DNA from: Curtobacterium sp. 9128
GTDB lineage: Bacteria > Actinomycetota > Actinomycetes > Actinomycetales > Microbacteriaceae
NCBI RefSeq assembly: GCF_900086645.1
Contig: NZ_LT576451.1
Coordinates: forward strand, 3,844,001 to 3,908,000
Reading direction: 5' to 3'
DNA: 64,000 nucleotides
In this document: one piece after another, positions 9,659 to 17,042 of the stretch
How the letters are laid out: every line of letters begins with the position of its first letter
Numbering within the stretch: position 1 is the stretch's first letter
Notes under the pieces: model-generated
What the model saw: only the letters and a program-made list of their open reading frames with translations
Databases searched by the model: none
What the model was told of the DNA's origin: nothing
Position numbers and translations under genes: made by a program

Positions 9659-9746
9659 GCAGAGCACCGTACCCAGCGATGCTGGCCGTGTCGCAACGCT
9701 CCGTTACGGTTGACCTCGAACTCGCCCCACCACAGGAGGTACCCCC

Positions 9747-10268
9747 GTGACGATCGTCGCTGCCGCTGACGGCTCCGCCCTCGGCAACCCAGGCCCAGCC
9801 GGCTGGGCCTGGTACGTCGACGACGATCGGTGGGCCGCCGGAGGCTGGCCGAAGGCCACGAACAACATCGGTGAGCTCACCGCCGTGCTCCAGCTGCTCC
9901 GCGCCACGAAGGGCACCGACGAACCGCTGCACATCCTCTGCGACAGCCAGTACGCGATCAAGGCCTGCACCGAGTGGCTCGCCGGGTGGAAGCGGAAGGG
10001 CTGGCGGAAGGCCGACGGCAAGCCCGTGATGAACGTGGAGATCATCAAGGAGCTCGACGAGGAACTCCAGGGCCGCAAGGTCACGTTCGAGTGGGTGCGC
10101 GGCCACGTCGGTCACGAGATGAACGAGGCCGCCGACGTCCGTGCCCGTGGCGCAGCGACCGCCTACCAGAACCGCACCGAGGTCCCGCACGGGCCGGGGT
10201 GGCCCGGCGTCGAGGTCACCGAGCCGGCTCCGCTGCCCGAGGCGACCCCGCCGGCGACCCTGTTCTGA
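9747..10268 (+). CDS. rnhA: Ribonuclease HI
   Basis: RNase HI (173 aa) cleaves the RNA strand of RNA-DNA hybrids, removing primers and R-loops. The metal-binding carboxylates are present: Asp in ADGSALGNPGPAGWAWY (residue 8), Glu in NIGELTAV (residue 43), Asp in CDSQYAI (about residue 66), and an Asp near the C-terminal EAADVRARG. The protein uses a GTG start with GGAGG upstream (cacaggaggtacccccGTG). A Pro-rich C-terminal tail of about 30 residues follows the catalytic domain. It is a single gene followed closely by the VapB antitoxin gene. Confidence 0.92.
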   Translation: MTIVAAADGSALGNPGPAGWAWYVDDDRWAAGGWPKATNNIGELTAVLQLLRATKGTDEPLHILCDSQYAIKACTEWLAGWKRKGWRKADGKPVMNVEIIKELDEELQGRKVTFEWVRGHVGHEMNEAADVRARGAATAYQNRTEVPHGPGWPGVEVTEPAPLPEATPPATLF

Positions 10269-10290
10269 TCACGACCCCGAGGAGCTCGTC

Positions 10291-10491
10291 TTGGCAGTCA
10301 CCACGATCGATCTGGACCAACCCCTGCTCGACGACGCCAAGCAGCTGACCGGCGCTCGCTCCAACCGGGAAGTCGTCCAACGTGCACTCGAGACGCGCAT
10401 CGCGGTCCGTCGTCAGCCTGCAGCAGTCGAGCGCATCATCGCCCGGGACTTCGCGGAAGACCCCACCGCGGCGGACGAACTCCGCCCCTGA
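10291..10491 (+). CDS. VapB-family antitoxin
   Basis: A 66-residue protein of the VapB type. It opens with a short beta strand (AVTTIDLDQPLLDDAKQLTG) leading into a helix-turn-helix-like SNREVVQRALETRI, as in ribbon-helix-helix antitoxins. The C-terminal half would normally wrap around the toxin. The start is a TTG with GAGGAG six bases ahead. The stop overlaps the start of a PIN-domain remnant in an ATGA, the usual VapB-VapC arrangement. Since the toxin is truncated, this antitoxin may be orphaned and free to act on other targets. Confidence 0.75.
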   Translation: MAVTTIDLDQPLLDDAKQLTGARSNREVVQRALETRIAVRRQPAAVERIIARDFAEDPTAADELRP

Positions 10492-10586
10492 TGGCGACCT
10501 ACTTCGTCGACAACTCCGTCTGGTGGAGAGCGGGACGCTCGAGCGTGGACGAGTTCCGGCACGAGTACCTCGCCGAGCAGGCCTGA
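10491..10586 (+). pseudogene. Truncated VapC (PIN-domain) toxin remnant
   Basis: Only 31 codons remain of a VapC ribonuclease that is normally about 130 residues. The opening MATYFVDNSVWWRAG is the classic PIN-domain start with the first catalytic Asp. After it the reading frame jumps to RSSVDEFRHEYLAEQA and stops, so the rest of the PIN fold, including the other acidic residues, is missing. It follows VapB with a 4-bp overlap. An internal deletion is the simplest explanation. The product should be inactive. Confidence 0.7.
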
Positions 10587-11423
10587 TCAGGACCCGACGA
10601 CCGCCTGGACGGAAGCAGCGAGGAGCGCCAGCTTGTCGGCATCGGGGCTGCCCGCATCGGCGTGGTAGATCGCCACGGTGAGGTTCTGCGCCTCGGCGGG
10701 CACGAGCTTCTCCCGGTGCAGGTTGATCTCGCCGACGACCGGGTGGTCGAACCGCATCAGCGCACCACGGCGCCCGCCGATGTCGTGTCGTCCCCAGAGC
10801 CGCTGGAACCGCGGACTCGCGATGGACAGCTGCCCGACGAGCTCGACACACCGGGGGTCGTCGATGGAGGTGCCGACGGACTGCCGGAACGACGCGACGA
10901 GCCCCTCGGTCGCGGCCTCCCAGTCCACGAACAGCGCCCGCTCCTCCGCGTCGAGGAACACGTCGCGGAGCCGGTTCGCCCCGACGACCAGGCGCGGTGA
11001 CAGTGCCGCGGCGAGCGGGTTCGCGGCCAGCACGTCGAGGTAGCGACCCTCGATGAACGCGGGCGTGCCGAGGCCGTCGACGAACGCCCGGAGGCTCCCG
11101 GGGACGGTCTCTCGAGCGGGACGGCGCCGGCGTGCGACGTGCGGCTGCGCCACGACGAGCCCCAGCAGGTACGCGGTGGTCTCCTCGTCGAGCTGCAGCA
11201 CCCGCGCGATCGCCTCGAGCACCTGCACGGACGGGTTCCGGTAGCGCCCCTGCTCGAGCCGCAGGTAGTACTCGCTGCTGATCCCCGACAGCATCGCGAC
11301 CTCCTCGCGACGGAGCCCGGCGACCCGGCGAACTCCGACGACCGGGATGCCGGCCTGCTCCGGGGTCACGAGCTCGCGCCTGGCGCGCAGGAACTCGCCG
11401 AGGGGGTTGGTCGCGCCGGTCAT
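10587..11423 (-). CDS. Helix-turn-helix regulator with MmyB-like ligand domain
   Basis: A 278-residue transcription factor. The N-terminal Xre-type helix-turn-helix (residues about 8-85) has the hallmark VAGLRREEVAMLSGISSEYY followed by RLEQGR. The C-terminal half matches the MmyB-like domain, a PAS-like fold thought to bind small ligands or lipids; its mark is LRDVFLDAEERALFVDWE. Genes of this type often lie opposite the enzyme gene they control. Here the divergent SDR gene begins about 100 bp away, with a palindrome in the gap. The ATG at 11423 is the natural start. Confidence 0.85.
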   Translation of the reverse strand: MTGATNPLGEFLRARRELVTPEQAGIPVVGVRRVAGLRREEVAMLSGISSEYYLRLEQGRYRNPSVQVLEAIARVLQLDEETTAYLLGLVVAQPHVARRRRPARETVPGSLRAFVDGLGTPAFIEGRYLDVLAANPLAAALSPRLVVGANRLRDVFLDAEERALFVDWEAATEGLVASFRQSVGTSIDDPRCVELVGQLSIASPRFQRLWGRHDIGGRRGALMRFDHPVVGEINLHREKLVPAEAQNLTVAIYHADAGSPDADKLALLAASVQAVVGS

Positions 11424-11457
11424 GGCTCCCACGCTAGGCCGGATGCCGTCCTCGCTG

Positions 11458-11478
11458 CCTGGTCGCCCCGCTACCAGG
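11458..11478. promoter_or_regulatory. Palindrome between MmyB-type regulator and SDR gene
   Basis: CCTGGT and ACCAGG arms are spaced by 9 bp in the 103-bp divergent promoter region. The size fits a dimeric helix-turn-helix operator. That the neighbouring regulator binds here is inference from position and symmetry only. Confidence 0.45.
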
Positions 11479-11526
11479 AGCGGAGCGGTCTGGAACACCC
11501 GACGGTGCCGCGCGAGGGTGGGACTC

Positions 11527-12591
11527 ATGTCCACGACTCCCAGCACCAGCACTCGCGTCCTCGTCACCGGCGGATCTGGCTTCATCGCCGGCCACTGCAT
11601 CCTGCAGCTCCTCGACGCCGGGTACGAGGTCCGCACGACGATCCGTTCGCTGTCACGTGAACCAGACATCCGGGCCGTGCTGCACGACGCGGGGATGACT
11701 GCTGACGACCGGCTGGAGTTCGTCGCTGCCGACCTGCTGTCCGACAGCGGCTGGGCAGCAGCAGTCGACGGTGTCGACACCGTCCTGCACGTGGCGTCCC
11801 CCGTGATGCCCGGTCACGTGGAGGACGAGGACGCGGTCATCCGCCCCGCTGTCGAGGGAACGACCCGCGTGCTCAGCGCCGCGCGGGCCGCCGGGGTCCG
11901 CCGCGTGGTACTGACGTCGGCGTTCCACGCGGTCAGCTGGGGTCACCCGCACACCGACCACGTGTTCACCGAGTCCGACTGGACCGTGCTCGACGGCCCC
12001 GGAGTCGACGCCTACGGCAGGAGCAAGACCCTGGCCGAGCGCGCCGCGTGGGACCTCGTCGAGGGAACCGACCTGGAACTCGTCACCATGTTGCCCGTCG
12101 CGGTGATGGGTCCGGCGATGGGCGGCACCGCGTCCGGGGCGAACCACATCCTGCAGTCGATGCTGAACGGTTCGATGCCGGCGACGCCGCGCCTGTTCAT
12201 CCCGATCGTCGACGTGCGGGACGTCGCCGCCGCGCACGTCAGCGCCATCGACGTCCAGGACGCCGCCGGCAAGCGATTCCTGCTGTCGAACGGACCGGCA
12301 CTCGAGCTGCACGAGATCGCGACCACGCTCCGCGAACACCTCGGCGACGACGCGGCGAAGGTCCCGACGGAGGTCCTCCCCGACGACGCCGTGCGCGCGG
12401 CGGCGGAGACCCAGCCGCAGTTCCGCGCGATGGTCCCCGATCTCGGCTACGCCAAGCGGACGTCGAACGAGCGGGCACGCACGGTGCTGGGATGGACGCC
12501 GCGGGACGCGCACGAGGCGATCGCGGACGCAGGACGCAGCCTCGTCCGACGCGCGCAGGCCGGAGAAGGACCCGCGGTCCCGGCTCAGTAG
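11527..12591 (+). CDS. NAD(P)-dependent epimerase/dehydratase (extended SDR)
   Basis: A 354-residue extended short-chain dehydrogenase of the dihydroflavonol/aldehyde reductase type. The N-terminal Rossmann motif is VLVTGGSGFIAGHC (residues about 11-24). The VLHVASPV strand follows, and the active site Tyr-x3-Lys is in DAYGRSKTLAERAAWD. The ATG at 11527 has GAGGGTGGG ahead of it. It is divergent from the MmyB-type regulator, which is likely its controller. Its stop codon lies in a short tandem repeat shared with the convergent gene. It probably reduces an aldehyde or ketone; the exact substrate is unknown. Confidence 0.85.
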   Translation: MSTTPSTSTRVLVTGGSGFIAGHCILQLLDAGYEVRTTIRSLSREPDIRAVLHDAGMTADDRLEFVAADLLSDSGWAAAVDGVDTVLHVASPVMPGHVEDEDAVIRPAVEGTTRVLSAARAAGVRRVVLTSAFHAVSWGHPHTDHVFTESDWTVLDGPGVDAYGRSKTLAERAAWDLVEGTDLELVTMLPVAVMGPAMGGTASGANHILQSMLNGSMPATPRLFIPIVDVRDVAAAHVSAIDVQDAAGKRFLLSNGPALELHEIATTLREHLGDDAAKVPTEVLPDDAVRAAAETQPQFRAMVPDLGYAKRTSNERARTVLGWTPRDAHEAIADAGRSLVRRAQAGEGPAVPAQ

Positions 12592-12637
12592 GTCCGGCTC
12601 AGTAGGTCCGGGTCAGTAGGTCCCGGGTCAGTAGGTC
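12581..12637. repeat. Four-copy 14-15 bp tandem repeat across two convergent stop codons
   Basis: The unit CGG(C/G)TCAGTAGGTC is repeated four times. The first copy holds the TAG stop of the SDR gene, and the last copies hold the TGA stop of the opposite gene at 12628. The unit carries stop codons on both strands, so copy-number change would leave both proteins intact. Confidence 0.85.
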
Positions 12638-12879
12638 CCGTCGCGCCGGTCCTGACGCGTGATCTGCTCGCCGGACGCCGGGTCGACCCCGGAGCGCGTG
12701 GTGGTCGTCGTCCGACGCCCCCCGAACGCCACCGCGAGGCTGATGATCAGCAGGACGACCCCTGCGGCCATCAGGATGTAGCCGATGAGCCGGAGGTCCA
12801 CCCCGGCCAGCTGGATGTTCAGCGCGAAGGCGACGATCGCGCCGATCACGATCAGGGCGATGCTGGATCCGATGCGCAT
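12628..12879 (-). CDS. DUF6458-like small membrane protein
   Basis: An 83-residue protein with two transmembrane helices (residues about 4-24 and 30-52, joined by the short loop GVDLRLIGYI) and a polar tail rich in Thr and Arg (GGRRTTTTTRSGVDPASGEQ). The layout matches the actinobacterial family listed as DUF6458, as far as I can judge from memory. The start at 12879 has GAGGAACG seven bases ahead. The function is unknown. Confidence 0.7.
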   Translation of the reverse strand: MRIGSSIALIVIGAIVAFALNIQLAGVDLRLIGYILMAAGVVLLIISLAVAFGGRRTTTTTRSGVDPASGEQITRQDRRDGTY

Positions 12880-12967
12880 GGCGCGTTCCTCTCGATGGTG
12901 GTCCACGAGACGCTACCCGGAAGCGGCACCGCCCGGTCGCTGCTGCGCACCGGGGATGGTCAGCGCC

Positions 12968-15523
12968 TCAGTCGACGTCGACCTCGGCCCACCCGTCGAA
13001 CCGCCCGATCTCGGTGACCCGCACGACGGCCTCGCCCGCCTCGTCGGACGCGTCGAGGTCGATCGTCGCCGAGAACCCGAAGTCCTTGTCCCCGGAGGGG
13101 TCGGCGAAGATCTGTCGAGCGCGCCACGTCCGGCCCTCTTCGGACAGCACCAGGTACTGCATCGACCGCGCGTCAGCGTCCGTCCCGACGTCGTCGTGCG
13201 CCTCGTAGTACTCCTCGAGCACGGCGTCCCACGCGTCGGCGTCGAACCCGGCGGCGCCGTCGAGCGCCCCGAGCCCCTCGACGTCGTCCCGCGCGGCGAG
13301 GAGCACCCGCTGGAACAAGGCGTTGCGCACCAGGACCCGGAAGGCCCGCACGTTGCCGGTGAGCCGGGCGGGCTGCGGCGGGGCGATCTCCTCGTGCTCC
13401 GCCGCCGCGAGCGACAGATCCCCGTTGACCAGCGCCTCCCACTCGTCGACGAGCGAGGAGTCCACCTGCCGGACGAGCTCGCCGAGCCACTCGATCAGGT
13501 CGTCGAGCTCGTCGGTCCGCTGCTCGTCGGAGATCGTCTGCCGCATCGTCCGGTAGGCGTCGGAGAGGTACCGCAGCACGAGCCCCTCGGAGCGGGTGAG
13601 CTGGTAGAACCGCACGAAGTCCCCGAAGGTCATCGCCCGTTCGTACATGTCGCGGACGACAGCCTTCGGCGACAGCGTGAAGTCGAGCACCCACGGTTGC
13701 TCGGCCGCGTAGGCCTCGTACGCCGCTTCCAGCAGCTCGGACAGCGGACGCGGCCAGGTGACCTCCTCGAGGAGCTCCATGCGTTCCTCGTACTCGATGC
13801 CCTCCTGCTTCATCCGCGCCACCGCCTCGCCGCGCTCCTTGAACTGCTGCTGCGACAGGATCGCGCGCGGGTCGTCGAGGGTGGCTTCGACGATGGACAC
13901 CATGTCGAGGGCGTACGTGGGCGACTCCGGGTCGAGCAGCTCGAAGGCGGCGAGCGCGAACGGCGACAGTGGCTGGTTGAGGGCGAAGTTCGCCTGCAGG
14001 TCAACCGTCAGCCGGTAGGTGCCGTCGGCCTTCTCGATCACGCCGGCGTTGATCAACGTCCTGGCGATCGTCAGCGCACGCCTGGCCATCGCGAGCTGCC
14101 TGGCACGGGGCTCGTGGTTGTCGAACACCAGCGACCGGACCTCGTCGAAGGCCGAGCCACCGCGGGCGACGACGGACAGCACCATCGCGTGGGTGATCCG
14201 CATCCTGGACACCATCGGCTCGGGCTCGGCCTGGATGAGCCGCTCGAAGGACGCCTGCCCCCACGAGACGAACCCGTCCGGGGCCTTCTTCTTCTTGACC
14301 TTGTTCTTCTTCTTCGGGTCGTCCCCGGCCTTGGCGACTGCCCGGGCGTTCTCGATGTCGTGCTCGGGCGCCTCCGCGACGACGTCGCCCTCGGTGTCGT
14401 ACCCGGCCCGTCCGGCACGACCCGCGATCTGGTGGAACTCCCGCGCGGACAGCTGCCGCATCTTCGTGCCGTCGAACTTCGTCAGCCCGGTCAGCAGCAC
14501 CGTGCGGATCGGCACGTTGATGCCGACGCCGAGGGTGTCAGTGCCGCAGATCACCGGCAGGAGCCCGCGCTGGGCGAGCTGCTCGACGAGCCGACGGTAC
14601 TTCGGCAGCATGCCCGCGTGGTGCACCCCGATCCCGGCGCGGATCAGCCGGGAGAGCGTCTGCCCGAACCCGGCGCTGAACCGGAACCCGGCGATCGCCT
14701 CCGCGATGGCATCCCGACGCGCACGATCGGCAACGCGGACCGACATGAGCGCCTGCGCACGCTCGAGCGCCGCTGCCTGCGCGAAGTGCACGATGTACAC
14801 CGGTGCCTTGCCCTCCTCGAGCAGGCGTTCGACGGTCTCCTGCACCGGCGTCACCACGTACTCGTACGACAGTGGCACCGGACGGGACACCCCGGTCACA
14901 CGAGCGGTCGGCCGCCCGGTGCGCCGCGAGAGGTCGTCCGCGATGGTCGTCACGTCGCCGAGGGTCGCCGACATCAGCAGGAACTGCGCCCGCTCGAGCA
15001 CCAGGAGCGGCACCTGCCAGGCCCAGCCGCGGTCGGCGTCGCCGTAGAAGTGGAACTCGTCCATCACCACGACGTCGACGTCGGCGTCCGGCCCCTGTCG
15101 CAAGGCGAGGTTCGCGAGGATCTCGGCCGTGCAGCACACGATCGGGGCGTCGGCGTTGACGCTGGAGTCGCCGGTGACCATGCCGACGTTCTGGGCACCG
15201 AACAGGTCCACGAGCTGGAAGAACTTCTCGGACACCAGCGCCTTGATCGGCGCGGTGTAGTAGCTCCGCTTGCCCTCGGCGAGCGCCGCGAAGTGCGCAC
15301 CGGCGGCCACGAGGGACTTCCCGGTGCCGGTCGGGGTGCTGAGGATCACGTTCGCGCCGGACACGAGTTCGATGACGGCCTCGTCCTGCGCCGGGTACAG
15401 CGGGCGGCCGCCGCTGGCGGCCCAGTCCGCGAAGGCCTCGTAGACGGCGTCGGGGTCGACGGCGCCGCCGACGGCCGCAGGGATCGCGGCGACGAGCGGG
15501 GCGTGGACGGTGACGTCGGTCAT
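12968..15523 (-). CDS. DEAD/DEAH-box RNA helicase with DUF3516 region
   Basis: An 851-residue superfamily 2 helicase. Conserved motifs appear in order: Walker A STPTGTGKS (about residue 61), the DEFHFYGD box (motif II), SATL (motif III), the HHAGMLPKYR segment of the second RecA domain, and QIAGRAGRAGYD (motif VI). A Lys-rich insert follows (DPKKKNKVKKKK). The C-terminal half of about 400 residues matches the DUF3516 extension typical of actinobacterial Ski2-like helicases. It probably acts in RNA turnover or ribosome maturation. It starts at the ATG at 15523; the frame stays open upstream but those codons lie in the LLM gene on the other strand. Confidence 0.88.
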   Translation of the reverse strand: MTDVTVHAPLVAAIPAAVGGAVDPDAVYEAFADWAASGGRPLYPAQDEAVIELVSGANVILSTPTGTGKSLVAAGAHFAALAEGKRSYYTAPIKALVSEKFFQLVDLFGAQNVGMVTGDSSVNADAPIVCCTAEILANLALRQGPDADVDVVVMDEFHFYGDADRGWAWQVPLLVLERAQFLLMSATLGDVTTIADDLSRRTGRPTARVTGVSRPVPLSYEYVVTPVQETVERLLEEGKAPVYIVHFAQAAALERAQALMSVRVADRARRDAIAEAIAGFRFSAGFGQTLSRLIRAGIGVHHAGMLPKYRRLVEQLAQRGLLPVICGTDTLGVGINVPIRTVLLTGLTKFDGTKMRQLSAREFHQIAGRAGRAGYDTEGDVVAEAPEHDIENARAVAKAGDDPKKKNKVKKKKAPDGFVSWGQASFERLIQAEPEPMVSRMRITHAMVLSVVARGGSAFDEVRSLVFDNHEPRARQLAMARRALTIARTLINAGVIEKADGTYRLTVDLQANFALNQPLSPFALAAFELLDPESPTYALDMVSIVEATLDDPRAILSQQQFKERGEAVARMKQEGIEYEERMELLEEVTWPRPLSELLEAAYEAYAAEQPWVLDFTLSPKAVVRDMYERAMTFGDFVRFYQLTRSEGLVLRYLSDAYRTMRQTISDEQRTDELDDLIEWLGELVRQVDSSLVDEWEALVNGDLSLAAAEHEEIAPPQPARLTGNVRAFRVLVRNALFQRVLLAARDDVEGLGALDGAAGFDADAWDAVLEEYYEAHDDVGTDADARSMQYLVLSEEGRTWRARQIFADPSGDKDFGFSATIDLDASDEAGEAVVRVTEIGRFDGWAEVDVD

Positions 15524-15598
15524 GTCCCCATCCTCCCAGCATGGTGGCGTGGCGACGGTCGGGAGGTCCGGCTCGATACGCGCGCATAGACTCACGTC

Positions 15599-16609
15599 GT
15601 GCGCGAACTCGGCTTCCTCTCCTTCGTCCCGAACCACGGTGGTCCGGCCGGTGCTGCCGCCGCCCTCGAGGACGGCCTGCGGCTCTTCGAGACCGCCGAA
15701 CGCCTGGGGTACGGCACGGGGTGGGTGCGCGGACGGCACTTCGAGCCCTTCCTCACGAGCCCGATGACCTTCTTCGCCGCGGCCGCGCAGCGGACCAGCA
15801 CGATCGGCTTCGGCACGGCGGTGCTCGGGATGCGCTACGAGGACCCGGTGCGTCTCGCCGAGGACGCCAGCACCGTCGACCTGCTCAGCGGCGGCCGCGT
15901 GCAGCTCGGGATCAGCACGGGGATCGCCGGGTACGGCCCGATCCTCGACCCGGTGTTCGGCGCGACCGAGCGGAGCTTCCGCGACGAGGCAGAAGCCCGC
16001 GCGGCTCGGCTGCTCGAGGTCCTCGACGGGGAGCCCCTCGGCACCTCGGGCAAGGGGTACGAGAGCATCCCTGCTGACACGGACCTGACGCTGCAGCCAA
16101 TCAGCCCGGAACTGCGGAGCCGTGTGTGGTGGGGCGGCGGCAGCATGGGCACCGCGGTCCGGACGGCCGAGAAGGGCCTGCTGCTGCACTGCTCGACCCT
16201 GAACACCGAGGACACCGGCGAGCCCTTCGCCGTCGCGCAGGCCGCGCAGATCGCGGCGTACCGGGAGCGCTTCGCCGAGCTGCACCCCGATCGCACGCCG
16301 AAGGTCGCCGTCGGCCGCATCGTCGTCCCGCTCCTCGACGACCACGACTGTGCCGTGCACGAGGAGTTCCTCACCGGCTACGCGTCGGGGATGGACGACG
16401 ATGGACGGCCGCTGTCCGGCAACCCGCCGTTCCGGTTCAGCAAGGTGCTGTCCGGCGAGCCGGCGGCGATCGTCGAGGCCCTGCGCGCCGACCCCGCCGT
16501 GGCCGCGACCGACGAACTCGTGATCACCCTGCCGGCGAACGGCGACGCCGCGTCGCACGAGCGGATCCTGACGGTCATCGCCGAACAGATCGCCCCGCAC
16601 CTGGGCTGA
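15599..16609 (+). CDS. LLM-class flavin-dependent oxidoreductase
   Basis: A 336-residue member of the luciferase-like monooxygenase superfamily, predicted to form an FMN- or F420-using TIM barrel. Typical segments are the opening RELGFLSFVPN, TIGFGTAVLGMRYEDP and LLSGGRVQLGIS (about residues 60-110), and VWWGGGS later. It starts at a GTG at 15599, about 75 bp from the divergent helicase gene. A paralogue lies at 26940. The substrate is unknown. Confidence 0.85.
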   Translation: MRELGFLSFVPNHGGPAGAAAALEDGLRLFETAERLGYGTGWVRGRHFEPFLTSPMTFFAAAAQRTSTIGFGTAVLGMRYEDPVRLAEDASTVDLLSGGRVQLGISTGIAGYGPILDPVFGATERSFRDEAEARAARLLEVLDGEPLGTSGKGYESIPADTDLTLQPISPELRSRVWWGGGSMGTAVRTAEKGLLLHCSTLNTEDTGEPFAVAQAAQIAAYRERFAELHPDRTPKVAVGRIVVPLLDDHDCAVHEEFLTGYASGMDDDGRPLSGNPPFRFSKVLSGEPAAIVEALRADPAVAATDELVITLPANGDAASHERILTVIAEQIAPHLG

Positions 16610-16645
16610 ACCCACGAGCCGACGGACCACAGGACGGATCTCAGG

Positions 16646-16697
16646 CATCCGGCGGAGCCCAGCACGAGTTGGTGAGTCTCGGGGCTCCCGCCGGATG
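16646..16697 (+). terminator. Large hairpin after the LLM oxidoreductase gene
   Basis: CATCCGGCGG-AGCCC pairs with GGGCTCCCGCCGGATG (one bulged base) around a 20-nt loop, starting about 37 bp past the stop of the LLM gene. There is no T-run, so it may be a weak terminator or an mRNA-stabilising structure. Confidence 0.5.
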
Positions 16698-16849
16698 ACC
16701 ATCTCGTCCCTGATCCGTACGGGATGGTGCACTCATCGTTCCACCATCCGCGTTGTTTGTCACAACCCGGACGCCCCGATTCAGCGAATCGTGATGATTC
16801 GTCACGACATATTCCGCATACGGAAAAACCTCCGCGTGGAAGAAGAGAT

Positions 16850-16873
16850 GCGCCCCCGCAGAAGCGGGGGCGC
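16850..16873 (-). terminator. Terminator-like hairpin after the GH3 gene
   Basis: A strong 10-bp stem GCGCCCCCGC / GCGGGGGCGC with an AGAA loop. Read on the minus strand it is followed by a pyrimidine-rich CATCTCTTCTTCC, consistent with termination of the GH3 transcript that ends at 17043. The rest of 16698-17042 contains no gene that I can support. It is AT-richer than its surroundings around 16740-16840 and holds two small palindromes (CGAATC-N5-GATTCG at 16785 and TTCCG-N4-CGGAA near 16812). Confidence 0.6.
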
Positions 16874-17042
16874 ACCATGACGCACCGGGACCGCCGGGGC
16901 TCCATCGGCCGGATCAGGAGGCCGTGTCGCTCACGCGGCGATCCCATGTCGGTGCGCGCGTCGACGGTAACCAGCCGCCTGACGCTCTTTCCATGCTACT
17001 GAACACACCTGACCGGTGCGCGGAAACCGGATGCGACCGGGC

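Noticed and set aside
12785-15589. A 934-codon plus-strand frame opposite the helicase gene
   Set aside because: It is a shadow of the real helicase on the minus strand, where all SF2 motifs are seen; the plus-strand product is Arg/Gly/Asp/Val-rich noise.
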